From the NCBI GenBank assembly GCA_009823395.1, contig CM020501.1:28299361-28363360 (forward strand): a stretch of DNA of 64,000 bases, written 5' to 3'. Both the position numbers and the translations under genes were made by a program. The notes below the pieces were generated by a model. That model saw only the letters and a program-made list of their open reading frames with translations, had not been told where the DNA came from and ran no database searches. Position 1 is the first letter of the stretch. Every line of letters begins with the position of its first letter. Source of the DNA: Thamnaconus septentrionalis (lineage: Eukaryota; Chordata; Actinopteri; Tetraodontiformes; Monacanthidae). Below, in pieces: positions 47,501 through 59,670 of this stretch.

Positions 47501-49501
47501 TGGAAACAGAGAAGGATGTCCTCTAATCTCACACCTGCAGAGAGGTTTTTAAGCAGCTTGAAGGAAGGAAAAAAGAAACAAATATATAGATATATGTGCA
47601 TCCTTGCAGCAGTTTCTTGCAGGTAAGTGGCACTTTGAGGGGAGAGAAATCCAACAACTTCTGAGTGTCTACTCAGATCTTCATAAAAGCTCCACTTTCC
47701 CGTCCGTCGGCGCCGAGATCTTTATTTTCACCTCACATTCTGGAATCAAACCACCAGAGTTAATTGCGCCTCGGGTCTCCCCTCCTCCTTCACAGACACG
47801 GGGGAAAAAAAATGGAATCGATACGAGCCACTCGCGCTATTCTTTGAGTGAAAGTGTGTTTTTTAAGCGATGCCTTCGCTTTTAAATAACTGTCAGCCGG
47901 GGCGAATGGAAAGGAGAAAAAAAGGCACAACAGGCACATCTGACAGCCTCTCATCTATAATCAGCTTATTGCTCAGGAGGGGAAAGAAAAGGAGCGTCGC
48001 TCGCCGCCGTGAATGGGGGAGACGAAAGAAAAAAACCTCTCAAAATTACTATCATTCCCCACCTCTTCTTCAGAAAAAAAGGGGGGCTCCTTTTATTTCT
48101 TTCTTTCGCTCTCTCTTTTTTTTTTTGATATCGACTGAATCAGAGAGGCGCTTCGGAGTAATTAAGTGAATTATGGCCCGACAGAATTGCAGACTTGCTT
48201 GAGAAACTTTGCTGCACGGATTCCTCCCTAATTACAAAGGAGTAGCCGGACAGAAATAGCTCTTCCTTTCATCCCCTCAACCTTGGCCTTGTCTAGATTA
48301 GGCGGAGCCCTAAGCCCGGAATTAACCCTCTCGGCGATCGACCTGAGAGCCGGGAGTTTATTTGCCGTCGCCGCATTCCGCCCCTCGATCCATATTTATG
48401 CTGCTCCTTGGGAAAGTGGTAGTTTTGGATTTAGCGAGATGTGAAGAGGTAGGAGATGCAAGAAGGGGGAAACTCAGGAGGGAACACGTGGTCTTAACAC
48501 CAAAGGGAGGAGGCGTTTACTTTATTCTTTTTTCTTCCTTTCACCTCCACATGCAAAGATTTGATTTTCGTGGTTTTCATAACGGCCCCACTCTTTGTGT
48601 GAACACTGCGAATCACATCCAGACGAGAAAACGGAGGATGCTTCATTCCCCCTTTTTTCTTCTCGTAAGAATGAGGTCAGAACCCGACGTATTGATTCGA
48701 AACAACCCCCGTGAAGCCCTCTTCACACGTCTGTCCTCCAGCTATTGTGTGCAACTAATTTTAGCCCTGAAAGACGGTGGTCTTGGTGGGAGAAGGGGGA
48801 GGCGAAATAAAGGAGCTGACGCCGGCTTAAAGCAAGGTGACGTTTTTTTTTTTCCCAATATCCTGATTTCTCATTTCATTCATTCCAAAACCTCATAACC
48901 GTTTATTTCAGATGAATATGGAAAAGGCGACGGCGAACCTCTGTGATGGTTGGAGCTCACCCAAGATGTTCCATTTCTTTCACGGTTTTGTTGATAGTTA
49001 AACTTTCAGATTCAAGGAAGCGAGGAGTGATTGGAATTTTGTTTAAAGGCGAAATTCGTCAAATTTATGTATTGAGTCAAAAAAATTTTTTGAGTAACTT
49101 AACACACACGCACGTTTCTATGCATCTTTGTTTCCTGTGAGGCTAAACGCAGGGACTAGGAATCAGGGTTTATAACAAAGCCACTCGGGGGCGTAAGCCT
49201 CTTTTGGGGGTCTAACACCCACTTTCCCTGTGCCAGATCTGGAAAATGTGGAATCATACAGTATGTCAGCCAAAGCCAGAGTGCCAATCACCCATCACGG
49301 TTGCCATGGCGACGCTTCCCTCAAATCGAACAGCGGCGGCGCTGGGAAGCTACTTTCACTGCCTGTCAAAAGCTTTCCGTCATTATCTGAACCTTCGTCC
49401 CTCTTTTTTTTTTTATCGCCGGCAATCACAGTCTATTCACAGCCCGGAGGGGAGCGAGCAGAGTCGAGCTGGTGACGGCAGAGGTGGATTGTAATTGCTA
49501 A

Positions 49502-49529
<28 letters not shown>
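49502..49529. repeat. (TG)14 microsatellite
   Basis: A pure TG tract of 28 bp. Confidence 0.95.
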
Positions 49530-49533
<4 letters not shown>

Positions 49534-49847
49534 TCTCATGAAAGCTGCTTTCCACCTTTCTCTTCCAGCTTCACCCCTTCAGCCACGAGTTGGTCAGAAG
49601 AAGAGCAAGAGGCCATGAGCTACGCGGCCAAAGGGATTAGCATGGAAGTATACAGGTGGCAATATGTGTTGTAATATATTAAAAATTGCTAAAAAAAAAT
49701 AGAACAAAAATTGTGATGAAATTGTGTTATTTTTGCCTGTCTGGGTTTGATGGGAACATCTGGGGCCGCGTTGTTGCAGCCGACCTGATTTTCTTTTCTT
49801 CTTCTACTTCTTCTTCTCCTTTTTCCTCTTCCTCAGATTGCGCATGC

Positions 49848-50235
49848 ATGCAAATCAAAGTGGGATCAATCCGGGATCGTCTGATGGACTAATTATGCGG
49901 TAATTGTCCCAGTCTAGACGGCCGGCCCTTTGTACGACAGAAGCTCTTTGTGTGTTTCCAACGCTGATTGGGAATGATAATTGTGTTTTTATTCTTCCCT
50001 TTTTCGACTGGCAAGGTAGTTGTGGGGGGACAGAGGGGATCTGATCTCGCTAGCCCTCCGCCCAATGTTTGAGTTGGCCCGCCCTCTCTCTTCTCCCGCC
50101 GCTCGTTGATTGCCAGACATGCGTCCCGTCATCTGTGGCGGCCTCGAAAGCTAGAACTGAAACCTTTTCAACGGGTTACCGTGGGTTAAGTGAGGAGGCG
50201 GGTCTGCCGTGCATCTGCAATTAGCACATTTGCAT
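49848..50235. promoter_or_regulatory. Unique block with two perfect octamer motifs
   Basis: ATGCAAAT at 49848-49855 overlaps a TCF/LEF-like ATCAAAG (49854-49860). The inverted ATTTGCAT is at 50228-50235. Between them are TAATTATGCGGTAATTG-type homeodomain cores near 49,890-49,905. It has the texture of an enhancer, but this is inferred from motifs only. Confidence 0.25.
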
Positions 50236-52521
50236 AACTTAATTGAGTGCGTTTGGCCGATTGGATTGTCATTAGTCCTTCTATCGCTCGCAGAAAAAGC
50301 GGTCGCCGATGCGCATTCAGAGCTCAGGTGGAATAGTTTTCATTACCTCCTTCCTTTTGATTATGAGCTCACTCGTAATGGCGGTTACCCAGAATCCCCT
50401 GTAATTTGACCAGACGGGCTTCGGCACGACAAACATCCACCCTAGAAAAAAAAGAAAGAAAGAAAGAAAAGGAGCTAAAGATAACCCATAATGAGGCGGT
50501 ATTATTATAGCCCCAGCCTGCAGCGGAGGGTTCAGTCTGCGACCTTTGACCCCCTGAAGCCGCAACCGCTCCCTCGTGCTCGATATCAGACCAGGCTGTT
50601 TGCCTTTGCAGTGGAGTTCAGCTGAGGAAGCTGCTGAGGGAAATGTGCGGATCAGCAGGTTGCGCTGTAAATATCTTACCTTTTTGCCGCTAATATGAAG
50701 AGTGAATATGTCGCTTTGGACTGATCTAATAGTGCACATTTGGCAGATTAGACTGATGTCAGGTTAATGATTCTTTTTTTTTTTAATCTTACATGCTGCT
50801 TGAAGCCTGTCTACCCGTGTAGGGTACAAGTAACTCGGCTACTAGCTCTTGAATTCAATCTGCACGTGAAGGAACAACATCATCTGCATACAGACGAAGG
50901 CAACATTAGCTTTGCCCGCGATAACGTACGACACTGACTGACTTGCGAGCGGTGGCAGGTCTCGTTTGCTACGTTTTTTTTCTGCCGAGGCGAGATTGTG
51001 TGACTCCCCATCCCCGTCATTAGCCGCAAAACGAGGCCGCGCATCGGTTGCCATGGTTTCCAGGCTCGCCGGTTTCTCGGGGAGAAGATCTCCCGCGACG
51101 CCGGCAGCTGACACGGCGTGACGACTCGAAATGAAGGCAACTTTTGTTTTGCTGCAGACTTTAATTACTCCGGCTCTGGCGGAAGGAGGGGAAAAAAAAC
51201 GGGTGTGGAAACAGGGCCCGTGTGACAGATCGCTAATTTGATCCATTAGGGGATGTGCGAGTGTGAGCGGGGCGAGGAGGGGGTGCGATGCCGCTACCTG
51301 CCCGGTGAGAGCAGCGCTTCACTTCTCGCACCCTGTCGAGGGAACGCGAGGCACAAACGGGCGCGAATGCCGAGTTTCCGTCAAGCTCGCGGCACCTAGT
51401 CGGAGAGGCGTCTAATCAGTCCAATTAGGCGTCGGCAACTGTCGACGAACGGTGCAGCTTTTGGCGCCGAACGAGGCGAGATAACGCGGTGCGAAGGGTG
51501 TGAAAAATGTGCTGACGCGTAGACGTAATTGAGAAATCCACGTCTTATTTTGGCTGCATGGCGGCTTCACGTGGGTTCCCGCTTCCTCTGAAAGGAAGAA
51601 ACACTTTTTCCTTTAAGTTGTCAATCACGTTTGTTATCGCCGTTTGTAATGGCGCTCTTATTTTGAAGGCGGAAGCGACTGAGGAAGAATGGGGCTTCCT
51701 GCCTCGACAGGTTTAAAGAACTCAAGAACAACAACAATGGCAATTTCAGTGCTGTTTCCTGTGTTTTTACTCTCTTTTCAAACATTTCAGAGTTCTAATT
51801 GTGCTCCACAGAATAAAAACCCAGGATAAATGTTTGGTTATTGTCCACCTCATGTTCTCACAGTGAGTCCCTTTGTGCATGTTGTGCATGAAAAACAAGT
51901 GCAAGTGCATGTTTTTTTTTGTGAAATTCATGCTTTTGTTACTGTGAACATTTTGGCCTGGGCTTGTCAGGGTTGTTTAGCAAGATGTCAGTCTGAATTA
52001 TTTTTTTTTAAATCGGAGCATCCAGAGGTGGTTATGCATTACAGGTTCACAGGACTGGAGAACATCAAAGAGTTCTACTTCCTGTCTCATTTGAAATTGA
52101 ACTTGACTCCCTACTCCCAAACCGGCAAGTGGACTCCTTGCGCAAAGCTCCTCCATGGCTCTCAGTGGCATTAATGACTGGTAAAAGCACCAAAAACACA
52201 TCTGCTAGCATCCAGGGATCAGGCACCTGATGGCAGCTGTTTGGCTCTGAATAACTGTCATCACCACAGGACTACAGTCTGCGCAACTTTTTCTTTTTTT
52301 TGGTGCCACACATACAATTCATCGGGTGAGCTTGCTTTGATTTTGGACTTACTTCAGCTGTGCGCACAAGGAACACAATTTTTTTTTCTTGCCGAGTGAA
52401 TATTACACCTGAGGTCTGAAAATGAAATTCTCAGGGCTGAATGAAAGTCATATTTTTTTGTGATTGCTAACACACTCCCCTCTCCGAGCACAAACTGGGC
52501 GGCTGGGCAGGTATTTTCTTC

Positions 52522-52527
<6 letters not shown>

Positions 52528-52550
<23 letters not shown>
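52528..52550. repeat. Poly-T run
   Basis: 23 T residues after a CTT-rich run. Confidence 0.95.
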
Positions 52551-52552
<2 letters not shown>

Positions 52553-54647
52553 TTTTATGAGTAATCCTTTGCTAGCTAGTGATTCAGGCCTCTGTAATTG
52601 TGAGCAGCACAGCAGGAAGTGAAGCAAGTTGCAGCTATTGACCGGCGCTAGGCTCACGCTGGGCTAAAACACAGGGGTGGTGGCACCGCCACTGAGAACA
52701 TGTCAATTTTGCTCTTTAGAGAAAAAAAAAGGAGGTGGGGGGCACCGCTGGAAGACTGAAAGCAAATCAACGTCTGCTATCGACCCAGACAAGCCGGCCC
52801 TGTAAACTGTTCTGGGAGAGTTGAACAAAACAAAGGAAAAAACCCCCACAAAAAAACTATCTCTTGGATTCATGTTTATCGACGAGCCGACAAGTTGGCT
52901 ACTTCCAAATTTCAGTCTTTTTCTGGTGTTTGGTGTGCACTGTGTAAGAGGTGGTCTGGGACTTTTTCAGGCCCAAATGGTGAATTCATTTTGGCGTTTG
53001 CTCACTGAAAATGTTTATTATAATAATAATGAAACATTTAAGTACAGCAAAGGCCCCGTTAACAATAAAGTGCAGTGTCACCTACCTGCCACAGAGGTCC
53101 CTCAGACTTTTAGATTCCAACCTGTGCGTTTCCACAGCGCCAACCAAGCTGTGATGCAGGACGTGACGATAAAGGCGGCCCACATATATGTGCTCGGACC
53201 TGCAAAAGCCGAACAAAAGCTGTAAAACGCTGCAATCAGGGAGCACAAGAATCTTGGACTTACTGTGACTCCGCCAACACAGTCTCAAGCGGAGACTGTG
53301 CACCATAAGACTGCAATAACAACTTATTGCATACGCTTGTTAGGTTTTAAAAAAAACCCACCTTGTTTATGGCAGATGAGATGAAATAAGAGGCTTCCTG
53401 CCGCCGCTCCACCGTCGCGCTCCGCACGTTTGCAATGCGATGGAAATAATTGCTTGTTCCAATTACGAGAGCTGCCATCCCGCGGTGGCTCTCTGCTTTT
53501 TATTTATTTATTTTGATGATTCCTCCAAAGCATTACAAAACAACGTGCAGGAACAAGGCGAGGGAGCGTTTCCGCAGTCCATTAATATCCATAAAGGCAA
53601 TTTCACAACACGACTAATGACATAAAATGACAGACAATAACGGTGAGGTAATTAGCAGGTGTGATGTGTAAGTGTAAGGAAAGCTGGGTTTCCAGGGGGG
53701 GACAGGACAGGTTACCTAATGGTCTTGTTTTGCCTGCGGCATTAAATCACACCCCTCTCTCTACAGGACTATTTTGCAAGTAAATATAATGAGCTTGAAA
53801 ATTCCATAGAATAATTTTCTTTTCCAGTTTTGACTCTCTAATCAATAGGGCCTCAAGGCTTAATTCATATAGGGGGATAGGAAGGCTTAATTTTAATATT
53901 GACCAGAATGCCCTTGTGAAATGGTATCAATATGTTGTATTTTCCACTTCATTACTTGATATTATTACTTATTATTAGAGGGAATGCTTGAGTGGAAACA
54001 CACCAACAAGGTGATTTCAGCTTGCAAAGAGCAATGCATCTTTCTTTTCTTTTTTTTGAAATTCATGTGAGATCTTCAAAGTATATTTTGGCTGACACAA
54101 GGTGGTGGTTTTTATACTTTTGAGGTTTTTGTGTTTTTTGTTTTATTGGTCCACCACCAGTGAAGCATGATCTGAACGAATAACTTAAAAAATGGATGAG
54201 TGCTCTTCTTCAAAATAGGTTTTTCATGTTACTACCCAAGGAAAATTGGGTCATGATTTTTGACAAGACATTAATCCTTTACCTTTCAAATGAGTTCTGA
54301 GGTGGATTGGGGCACCATGAACAAAGCATCATCCGAATTAAAGACTTATCTGTATGATTGAGTATTTTTTATGGTTCTGAAAAACTCCAAACAGGCATTT
54401 TTATTTTTATTTATTTTTTTTTTTAAAGTTTCCAGCAATGGACTTAGGTTTTTTGAGATACTGCTGCTGAATGTTTCAGACGTGTTCACTGTTTTATTAG
54501 TCTAGAGAAGCAGCACCTGAATAAATTATTTCATGAAGACAGCACTCTTATGGTATTGCATAACTCAAAACAGGTTTTCATGACAACATCCAGAAACAGG
54601 CTCACAAGTCTTGACACAACATATTATTTTTTAGAAATTGAAAATAG

Positions 54648-54652
<5 letters not shown>

Positions 54653-54700
<48 letters not shown>
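54653..54700. repeat. (TA)n microsatellite
   Basis: About 24 TA units with one TG interruption. Confidence 0.95.
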
Positions 54701-54989
54701 AATATAATTTAGTCCTGGTTCAAGATTTAAATTTTGCTTTTAATTATTTTTTCCCCCCTCCTCCGTCCAAAATCTGCGGAGCGATCAGGAATGAACTCGC
54801 AATTTGGCTCCAGCGACACATGACAAGAGAGGCGATTACAGCTACAGAGAATATATGAATGGACGAGTCAAAAAATAAGAGTGTTGGGTGAATAATGACT
54901 ACTCTCGACAAATATGTTTGTCATTATAAGCTCTGTTCCACACACAGACTTCGGCTACCTGACGTCCAGACAGTCATACAGGAGCAGGA

Positions 54990-55379
54990 ATCCAGTTTCC
55001 TGGATTCCGCCGTGATTTCTTCCGGGTTCCCGCGTCACCGTGTGTTTTGTTTTGGGTGTATCGCCGGGGCAGAAAGCACCACGCCGCGCCTACAAGTTTC
55101 GCTTTATCCTCTCGCTTTCTAAGAACGCTTCGCCCTGAAATGAAGATGTCCTCCGTGGGTACGCGAAAGCCGACTTCATCGTGATTTTTTTTTTTTTTTC
55201 TTCTTCTTCACCCCTCTTCCCTCCTTCGGAACTGAGACACCTGTTGCGTCAGTTTCGAAGGACAGGTGCAACTTTCTCGCGTCGACCGCCGCGGCGAGGA
55301 GCCTTTGGATCCGGAAACTCCTTCAATACTCAGTTTTTTGTTATTTTTGTTAGTACGTCATTATTTCCACTTTGCTCGC
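54990..55379 (+). promoter_or_regulatory. pard3b: Probable pard3b promoter and 5' UTR
   Basis: CpG density rises here (CGCCGGGG, CACGCCGCGCC, TCGCGTCGACCGCCGCGGCG) and there is no TATA box at a useful place. A TGCGTCAG AP-1/CRE-like site lies at 55244-55251, and a T-rich/CTT tract at about 55185-55210. A 5'-UTR exon contiguous with coding exon 1 is the simplest reading, but an upstream spliced leader cannot be excluded. Confidence 0.45.
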
Positions 55380-55496
55380 ATGAAAGTGACGGTGACTTTC
55401 GGGGACACCGCGGTGGTCGTTCCCTGTAAACCTGGATGGAGCGTGCGGGATTTCATCGAGCAAGCTACGCGGAGGTACCGCCGCATTCTGGAGCAG
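55380..55496 (+). CDS. pard3b: PARD3B-like polarity protein, coding exon 1
   Basis: 39 codons, MKVTVTFGDTAVVVPCKPGW then SVRDFIEQATRRYRRILEQ, ending phase 0 at CAG|GTAATA. MKVTV-FG---VVVPC is the invariant start of Par-3 family proteins and begins the N-terminal PB1-like domain that drives head-to-tail oligomerisation at the apical/junctional cortex. The ATG was chosen by this conservation. Its context (CTCGC-ATG-A) is weak, with no purine at -3. Exon 2 at 63500 continues in phase and favours PARD3B over PARD3. The PDZ domains and aPKC-binding region must be encoded to the right of the window. Confidence 0.9.
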
Positions 55497-55506
55497 GTAA
55501 TAACAA

Positions 55507-55508
<2 letters not shown>

Positions 55509-55548
<40 letters not shown>
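55509..55548 (+). repeat. (AC)20 microsatellite beside the pard3b exon 1 donor
   Basis: A pure 40-bp AC tract starting 13 nt into the intron. It is complementary to the (TG) tract at the other end of the same intron. Confidence 0.97.
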
Positions 55549-55549
<1 letters not shown>

Positions 55550-55667
55550 AGCTAATCTGTGCAAAGGTCACATTTCCCCAGCATTTAGCTTCATGTTTCG
55601 TCGTCACGTTTGGGTAGACAAACTGTTGTCACGTTTGGCAATGGCCATAAGTTGGCAGGTGCGGCTG

Positions 55668-55677
55668 GTCACGTGAC
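55668..55677. promoter_or_regulatory. Palindromic E-box GTCACGTGAC
   Basis: A perfect 10-bp palindrome of the USF/TFE/MITF type, about 290 bp downstream of the pard3b start codon in intron 1. A near-identical GTCACGTGAG lies at 57397-57406. Confidence 0.4.
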
Positions 55678-57290
55678 GTGAGTGATGTCGGCAGGGCCGA
55701 TTAAATCGCTATCAAATCATTATTCAATGGCAAAGTGTGATAGTGACATATTTCGGAACTGAACTGAAAATAAACAGTGTTCCATTGTCATGTTTGAGCA
55801 AGTAAAGGGAAGCTGTGCCGCCACAAAATACGTCAAAACATCATGTAAAAGTATTGTGGAAAATGAATAATATGAATCTTTAAAGATGGATATGATTTAT
55901 GTAGTTTGACACTGAATATTGTTTCAGATGTAGCCATGAAAGACAAGTTAATTTGTGCTTAGTGCTTGTGTTTGTTGTTTTTATTAGTATTTTGGCTAGT
56001 TGCTAGCAGGTCAACGGTCTCCATTTCACCTTTGAACGTGTGGAGCTTAACTTCTTTCGAACATATTTTCAGAAATGTTTCGGACAAAACCTAGAAATTG
56101 AGATCAGTGCAATAAAAAGTGCTTGATCATGAGCTCATTGTTTAAAAATGACTCAATTTGCCCTTTTGTGTCAGCTCTAAGCTTTAAATTTTCCTCAGCA
56201 CTGGAGCATGTGCCTCAGTTGTGCAATTTAACAGCCAAAATAAAAAGTCTTTATCCTAGACGATGTCCCAGAATTCAGTTCAGCTGCAGAACAAATAGCT
56301 CCAGCTCCAGTGAACCCCACAATGCTGAGGTTTATTATTTTTTCTACTTCTTCTACTGTATTTCTCTCCGCCCCCTGATGCCACAATCATCACTGGGCGC
56401 ATAAATCACTTCCCCGCCGCACTGACCTTTTTATTAATCAGGCGGTACCCTGCTGCTGTGGTTGCGTGATAGGCTGCCGCTGCAGCGCTGCCGTCGCCAC
56501 CGCCACCCTTGTCAGCTGGGAGGCTGTGAGTGGCTTCCGGCGGCAGACCCCCGGCCCTCCCGGCCCCGCCCTCCCGCCTCCGACAATGGCTTCCTGTCTG
56601 AGGCGGCGGTATCTCGGCGGGCAGGTAGGAAGTTTAACCCCTCTGGGATGTCTTGCGATGCGGCCCGCTGGCGGGGCCGTGGACATATGGGGGCGAGGGG
56701 CTTTGTGCTGTGAGTGATTGGGGATTAGGATTGGTGACAGGGGCACCCTCGCTTTTTTATCGCCAACACGTTTCTCCTTTTTTTTCCCCCAACTGGAAGT
56801 GGAAGTGGAAGGACGGGCGACTGCGGAGCCTGGGTGGCATGATGGATTGCTTTCCACGCGCACACACATGCTGAAGCCCATCTCCTGCTCGGTCCCCTGA
56901 GCTGTCACCTCTTTGCCCACCCGGCTAGACCCTTAAACGGCGGCCTTTCACAGAGCCGCTGTTAATTAGTAGCGCTCTATCCGGGCATGCTGACTCAGCT
57001 CTCGACGATGGATGATGGATCAGTACTGGATACCGGACTGGCAATTTGGCGGATTTTCCCCAGTGGCCAGGCGTGGTACTGCACTAAAGAAAAATCCTGT
57101 GGGCCCAAAAATAATTTTTCTTATCGACCGCAATACAAAAATAAAAGGCATTTGAAATGGCTGACAGGACGACAGTGACCTGATACGCCATTCATAGCAA
57201 ATCTTTCTATTGTAGATTTTTCAATCACTGTCTTTCAAAAAACAAAATAAAGAGGCTGGAAAATCACAAGGAAAGAGTTTATTCCCAGCG

Positions 57291-57445
57291 TGACGTCACA
57301 ATGCCGTACGTGCTGTGTCTCAGCTCGTTCTGATTGGCTGCGTCCTGACATGTCTTTAAGTGACGTTCTCCAGGATCGTTCCGATTGGCCAACTAGGTCA
57401 CGTGAGTGACAGAGGCATGATGGGAAGTGACACAGCTGCGCATGC
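57291..57445. promoter_or_regulatory. Promoter-like motif cluster in pard3b intron 1
   Basis: In 155 bp: a perfect CRE TGACGTCA (57291-57298), GATTGGCTG (inverted CCAAT, core 57333-57337), a TGACGT half-CRE (57361-57366), a second inverted CCAAT in CCGATTGGCC (57381-57390), E-box CACGTG (57399-57404) and an NRF1-type GCGCATGC (57438-57445). This mix is typical of TATA-less housekeeping promoters. It may drive an alternative first exon; no coding start is visible. Confidence 0.4.
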
Positions 57446-58135
57446 TCTATGGGCCCATTAATGCGGAGGTCAAAAAACTTTTTTGCGAAATGCGCTGTTT
57501 GAGCGACTTCATTGAAATGAATGAGCCACTATCTTTGATTCTGGGGGTGTGCTCTCAACTCACACCCCCACCCCACCCCTCCGTGACGGGTAGGACAGTC
57601 CGGCTACGCGGAGCAGCACCAGCAACCGCATGTTTTCCTTTTTTTTTTTACGGCCCCTGACAGCAGGGACGCTGTCAAAATATTAGCTCCCGGCGCTGAG
57701 TTTGTGTGTTTGGTTGTTGTCAAGTTATCTCCGTGTGTTTGTGTGAGGCCTCGTTTAATTAGCGGCTCACTTTGACGCAATGTGTTTGGTTCCCTCCACC
57801 TCCAGAAGACCGGCGAAGATGCAAACTAATTGCGCGTGGGGGAAAAAAATTACCGCCCATCACGCCGTGTGACTTTGTAAAATTCCGCCCCTATAGAGGA
57901 TTCCGCTTCTGCTGAATCGCTGCGTCCTCAATTACGCGGGAGAAAAAGAAATAAGTGTTTGACTGCCAGGGAATATTTATCGACTGAGAAAAACATCGGC
58001 AAGAGATCGACTGAAATTGCTTTGTTTGCATTATATTTTGTGATGAGCTAATCCCCCCTCCCAAGATTCCTGTATATACCCAGATCTTGAGAGTAATCAC
58101 CATCTGCTCCGTTCAAGGAACCAGTTGGAAACCTA

Positions 58136-58494
58136 CACTACCAGTCAAAAGTTTAGACACGTACTTCCATTTAATGGTTTTTCTTTCATTTTCATGACTA
58201 TTTGCATTGTAGATTGTCACTCAAGGCATCAAAACTATGAATGAACACATATGGAATGTGTATTCAACAAAGAATTGTGAAATAACTCAAACAAGTTTAT
58301 TTTAGATGATCTAGAACAGCCACCCTTCATATAAAATATATGCAACATGACATATTTAGGTATTTCACATTCTTTTCTATTGCCACATTAATCCACATAT
58401 CTTGGTCACATATTTGATGTCTTCAGTATCTACAGTGTAGAAAGTAGTAAAGAGAAAGAGGAAACAGGTGTGTCTAAACTTTTGACTGGTAGTG
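58136..58494. mobile_element. Tc1/mariner-like MITE
   Basis: The ends CACTACCAGTCAAAAGTTTA and the inverted copy (AAACTTTTGACTGGTAGTG) are perfect for about 20 bp and flanked by TA on both sides (58134-58135, 58495-58496), the Tc1/mariner target duplication. The 359-bp element has no transposase. Confidence 0.88.
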
Positions 58495-59603
58495 TACATT
58501 AGTTTTTACAGTAAGTTTTTTTTTTTTGTATTTGTTTATTTTACCGCCAGGCGAAACTGGTTTGCTGATTTAAATTTTTTTTTTAAGCAGCGGCAACAAC
58601 AAAAAAATCCTAAAACTTTCGACCTACAGTATGTGGAACCAAGAACGAGAGGTCAGCGGAATCTGAGCTGCGTGTTTGTTGTGAGTTTTATTGTCACAGA
58701 GCTCAAATACAGTCGGCGCTTTGAGAGAGGCCAGAATCTTTGGCACGTTAATATTTCACCTCGTCGTCGCGCGGAGCCGAGATTAAACTTCCCCTTCAAT
58801 TCCTTCCCGTTTTTTTCCACCCTCCTGCTAAAAATAGCGTCAGCACAATGACAGAATTGTGTTGTTGTTCACACCGGGAACGTGTATGTGCTGCATTTTG
58901 GGTTATAGCCCCACCCCCACCCTCAACCAGTCTCCCAGTCTGGTGAGGTGCGTTCAAGGTTACAGCCCCCGTATGCCAACCCGGCGCGCTGACACCTGGC
59001 AGCTCGCTGAGTCGGCTGAAGTCGGAGGGAAAATGTGCTGCGCGGCTCTTCGCTATCTTGCTGTGCCATTTTAATTTATTTGTTTTTTCTTGTAAAGGCA
59101 CCGTTGACGTAACAAAAGTCACATTTTGACTTTTTTCCAAACATCCAGGCATTTTAAAAAGCAGAGGTGCATCACCAGCTGCCTTCCCATTACCCCTAGA
59201 ATTGCGCAAAACCTAAATACCGCAATAAGGAACCGGTAAAGGAAACACCTAAACTTGGAAAAACCTCTCAAATATCAAATCAAAATGAAAATCAAGTATG
59301 GCTAAAAGGTTTTGACGCTGTCATCAGGTGGTTTTTCAGACGTATCGATATAGAGGTATATTGCAAAAACCCCCACTTTTGCAATAGGAGGAGACAGAAT
59401 ATTTTTTACAAGTAATCAAAGAGAAAAATATAACGATTCTTGACAGTAAACAAACAAAAGCAATTACGGCTTATGTGCTTCACACCATTCAATGGAAACG
59501 CCTGCAAATGGCAATTGTTTTTTATGAACATATCGCTTTTATTTTGCGAAAAACTACCATGGAAACGCAACCATTGTTCTTTTTTGTTCCCTTTTCCAAA
59601 TTA

Positions 59604-59670
59604 GGATTCAAGATTCAAGAACTTTATTTGTCACATGCTCTCACTGGATGCGCAGTGAAATGTAAATGAA
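59604..59670. repeat. Dispersed repeat fragment (TTCAAGATTCAAGAACTTTA type)
   Basis: GATTCAAGATTCAAGAACTT, then TTTGTCACATGCTC and GCGCAGTGAAATG, matches a short repeat I recognise as common in fish. The family is not assigned. Confidence 0.55.

Larger units (their letters stand above)
36085..54949. other. Divergent intergenic region between zp3 and pard3b
   Basis: Nearly 19 kb between two genes pointing away from each other. Apart from listed repeats it holds mostly unique sequence. Stretches near 38.6-39.2, 42.5-44.0, 45.3-46.5, 48.1-48.4 and 49.8-51.5 kb have an even composition with scattered ATTA, octamer and CCAAT cores and could be conserved non-coding DNA. Frames of 110-180 codons (for example at 48362-48898 and 41951-42502) show no known domain and I consider them spurious. 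Confidence 0.65.

Noticed and set aside
48362..48898. 178-codon plus-strand frame
   Set aside because: No recognisable domain; the surrounding sequence looks non-coding and regulatory.
55266..55379. Upstream N-terminal extension of pard3b in the same frame
   Set aside because: The frame is open but has no ATG upstream (GTG at 55266), and the family starts at MKVT.
57427..57660. 77-codon frame after the intronic promoter-like cluster
   Set aside because: No domain, no clear donor, and a poly-P and poly-F composition; not supportable as an alternative first coding exon.
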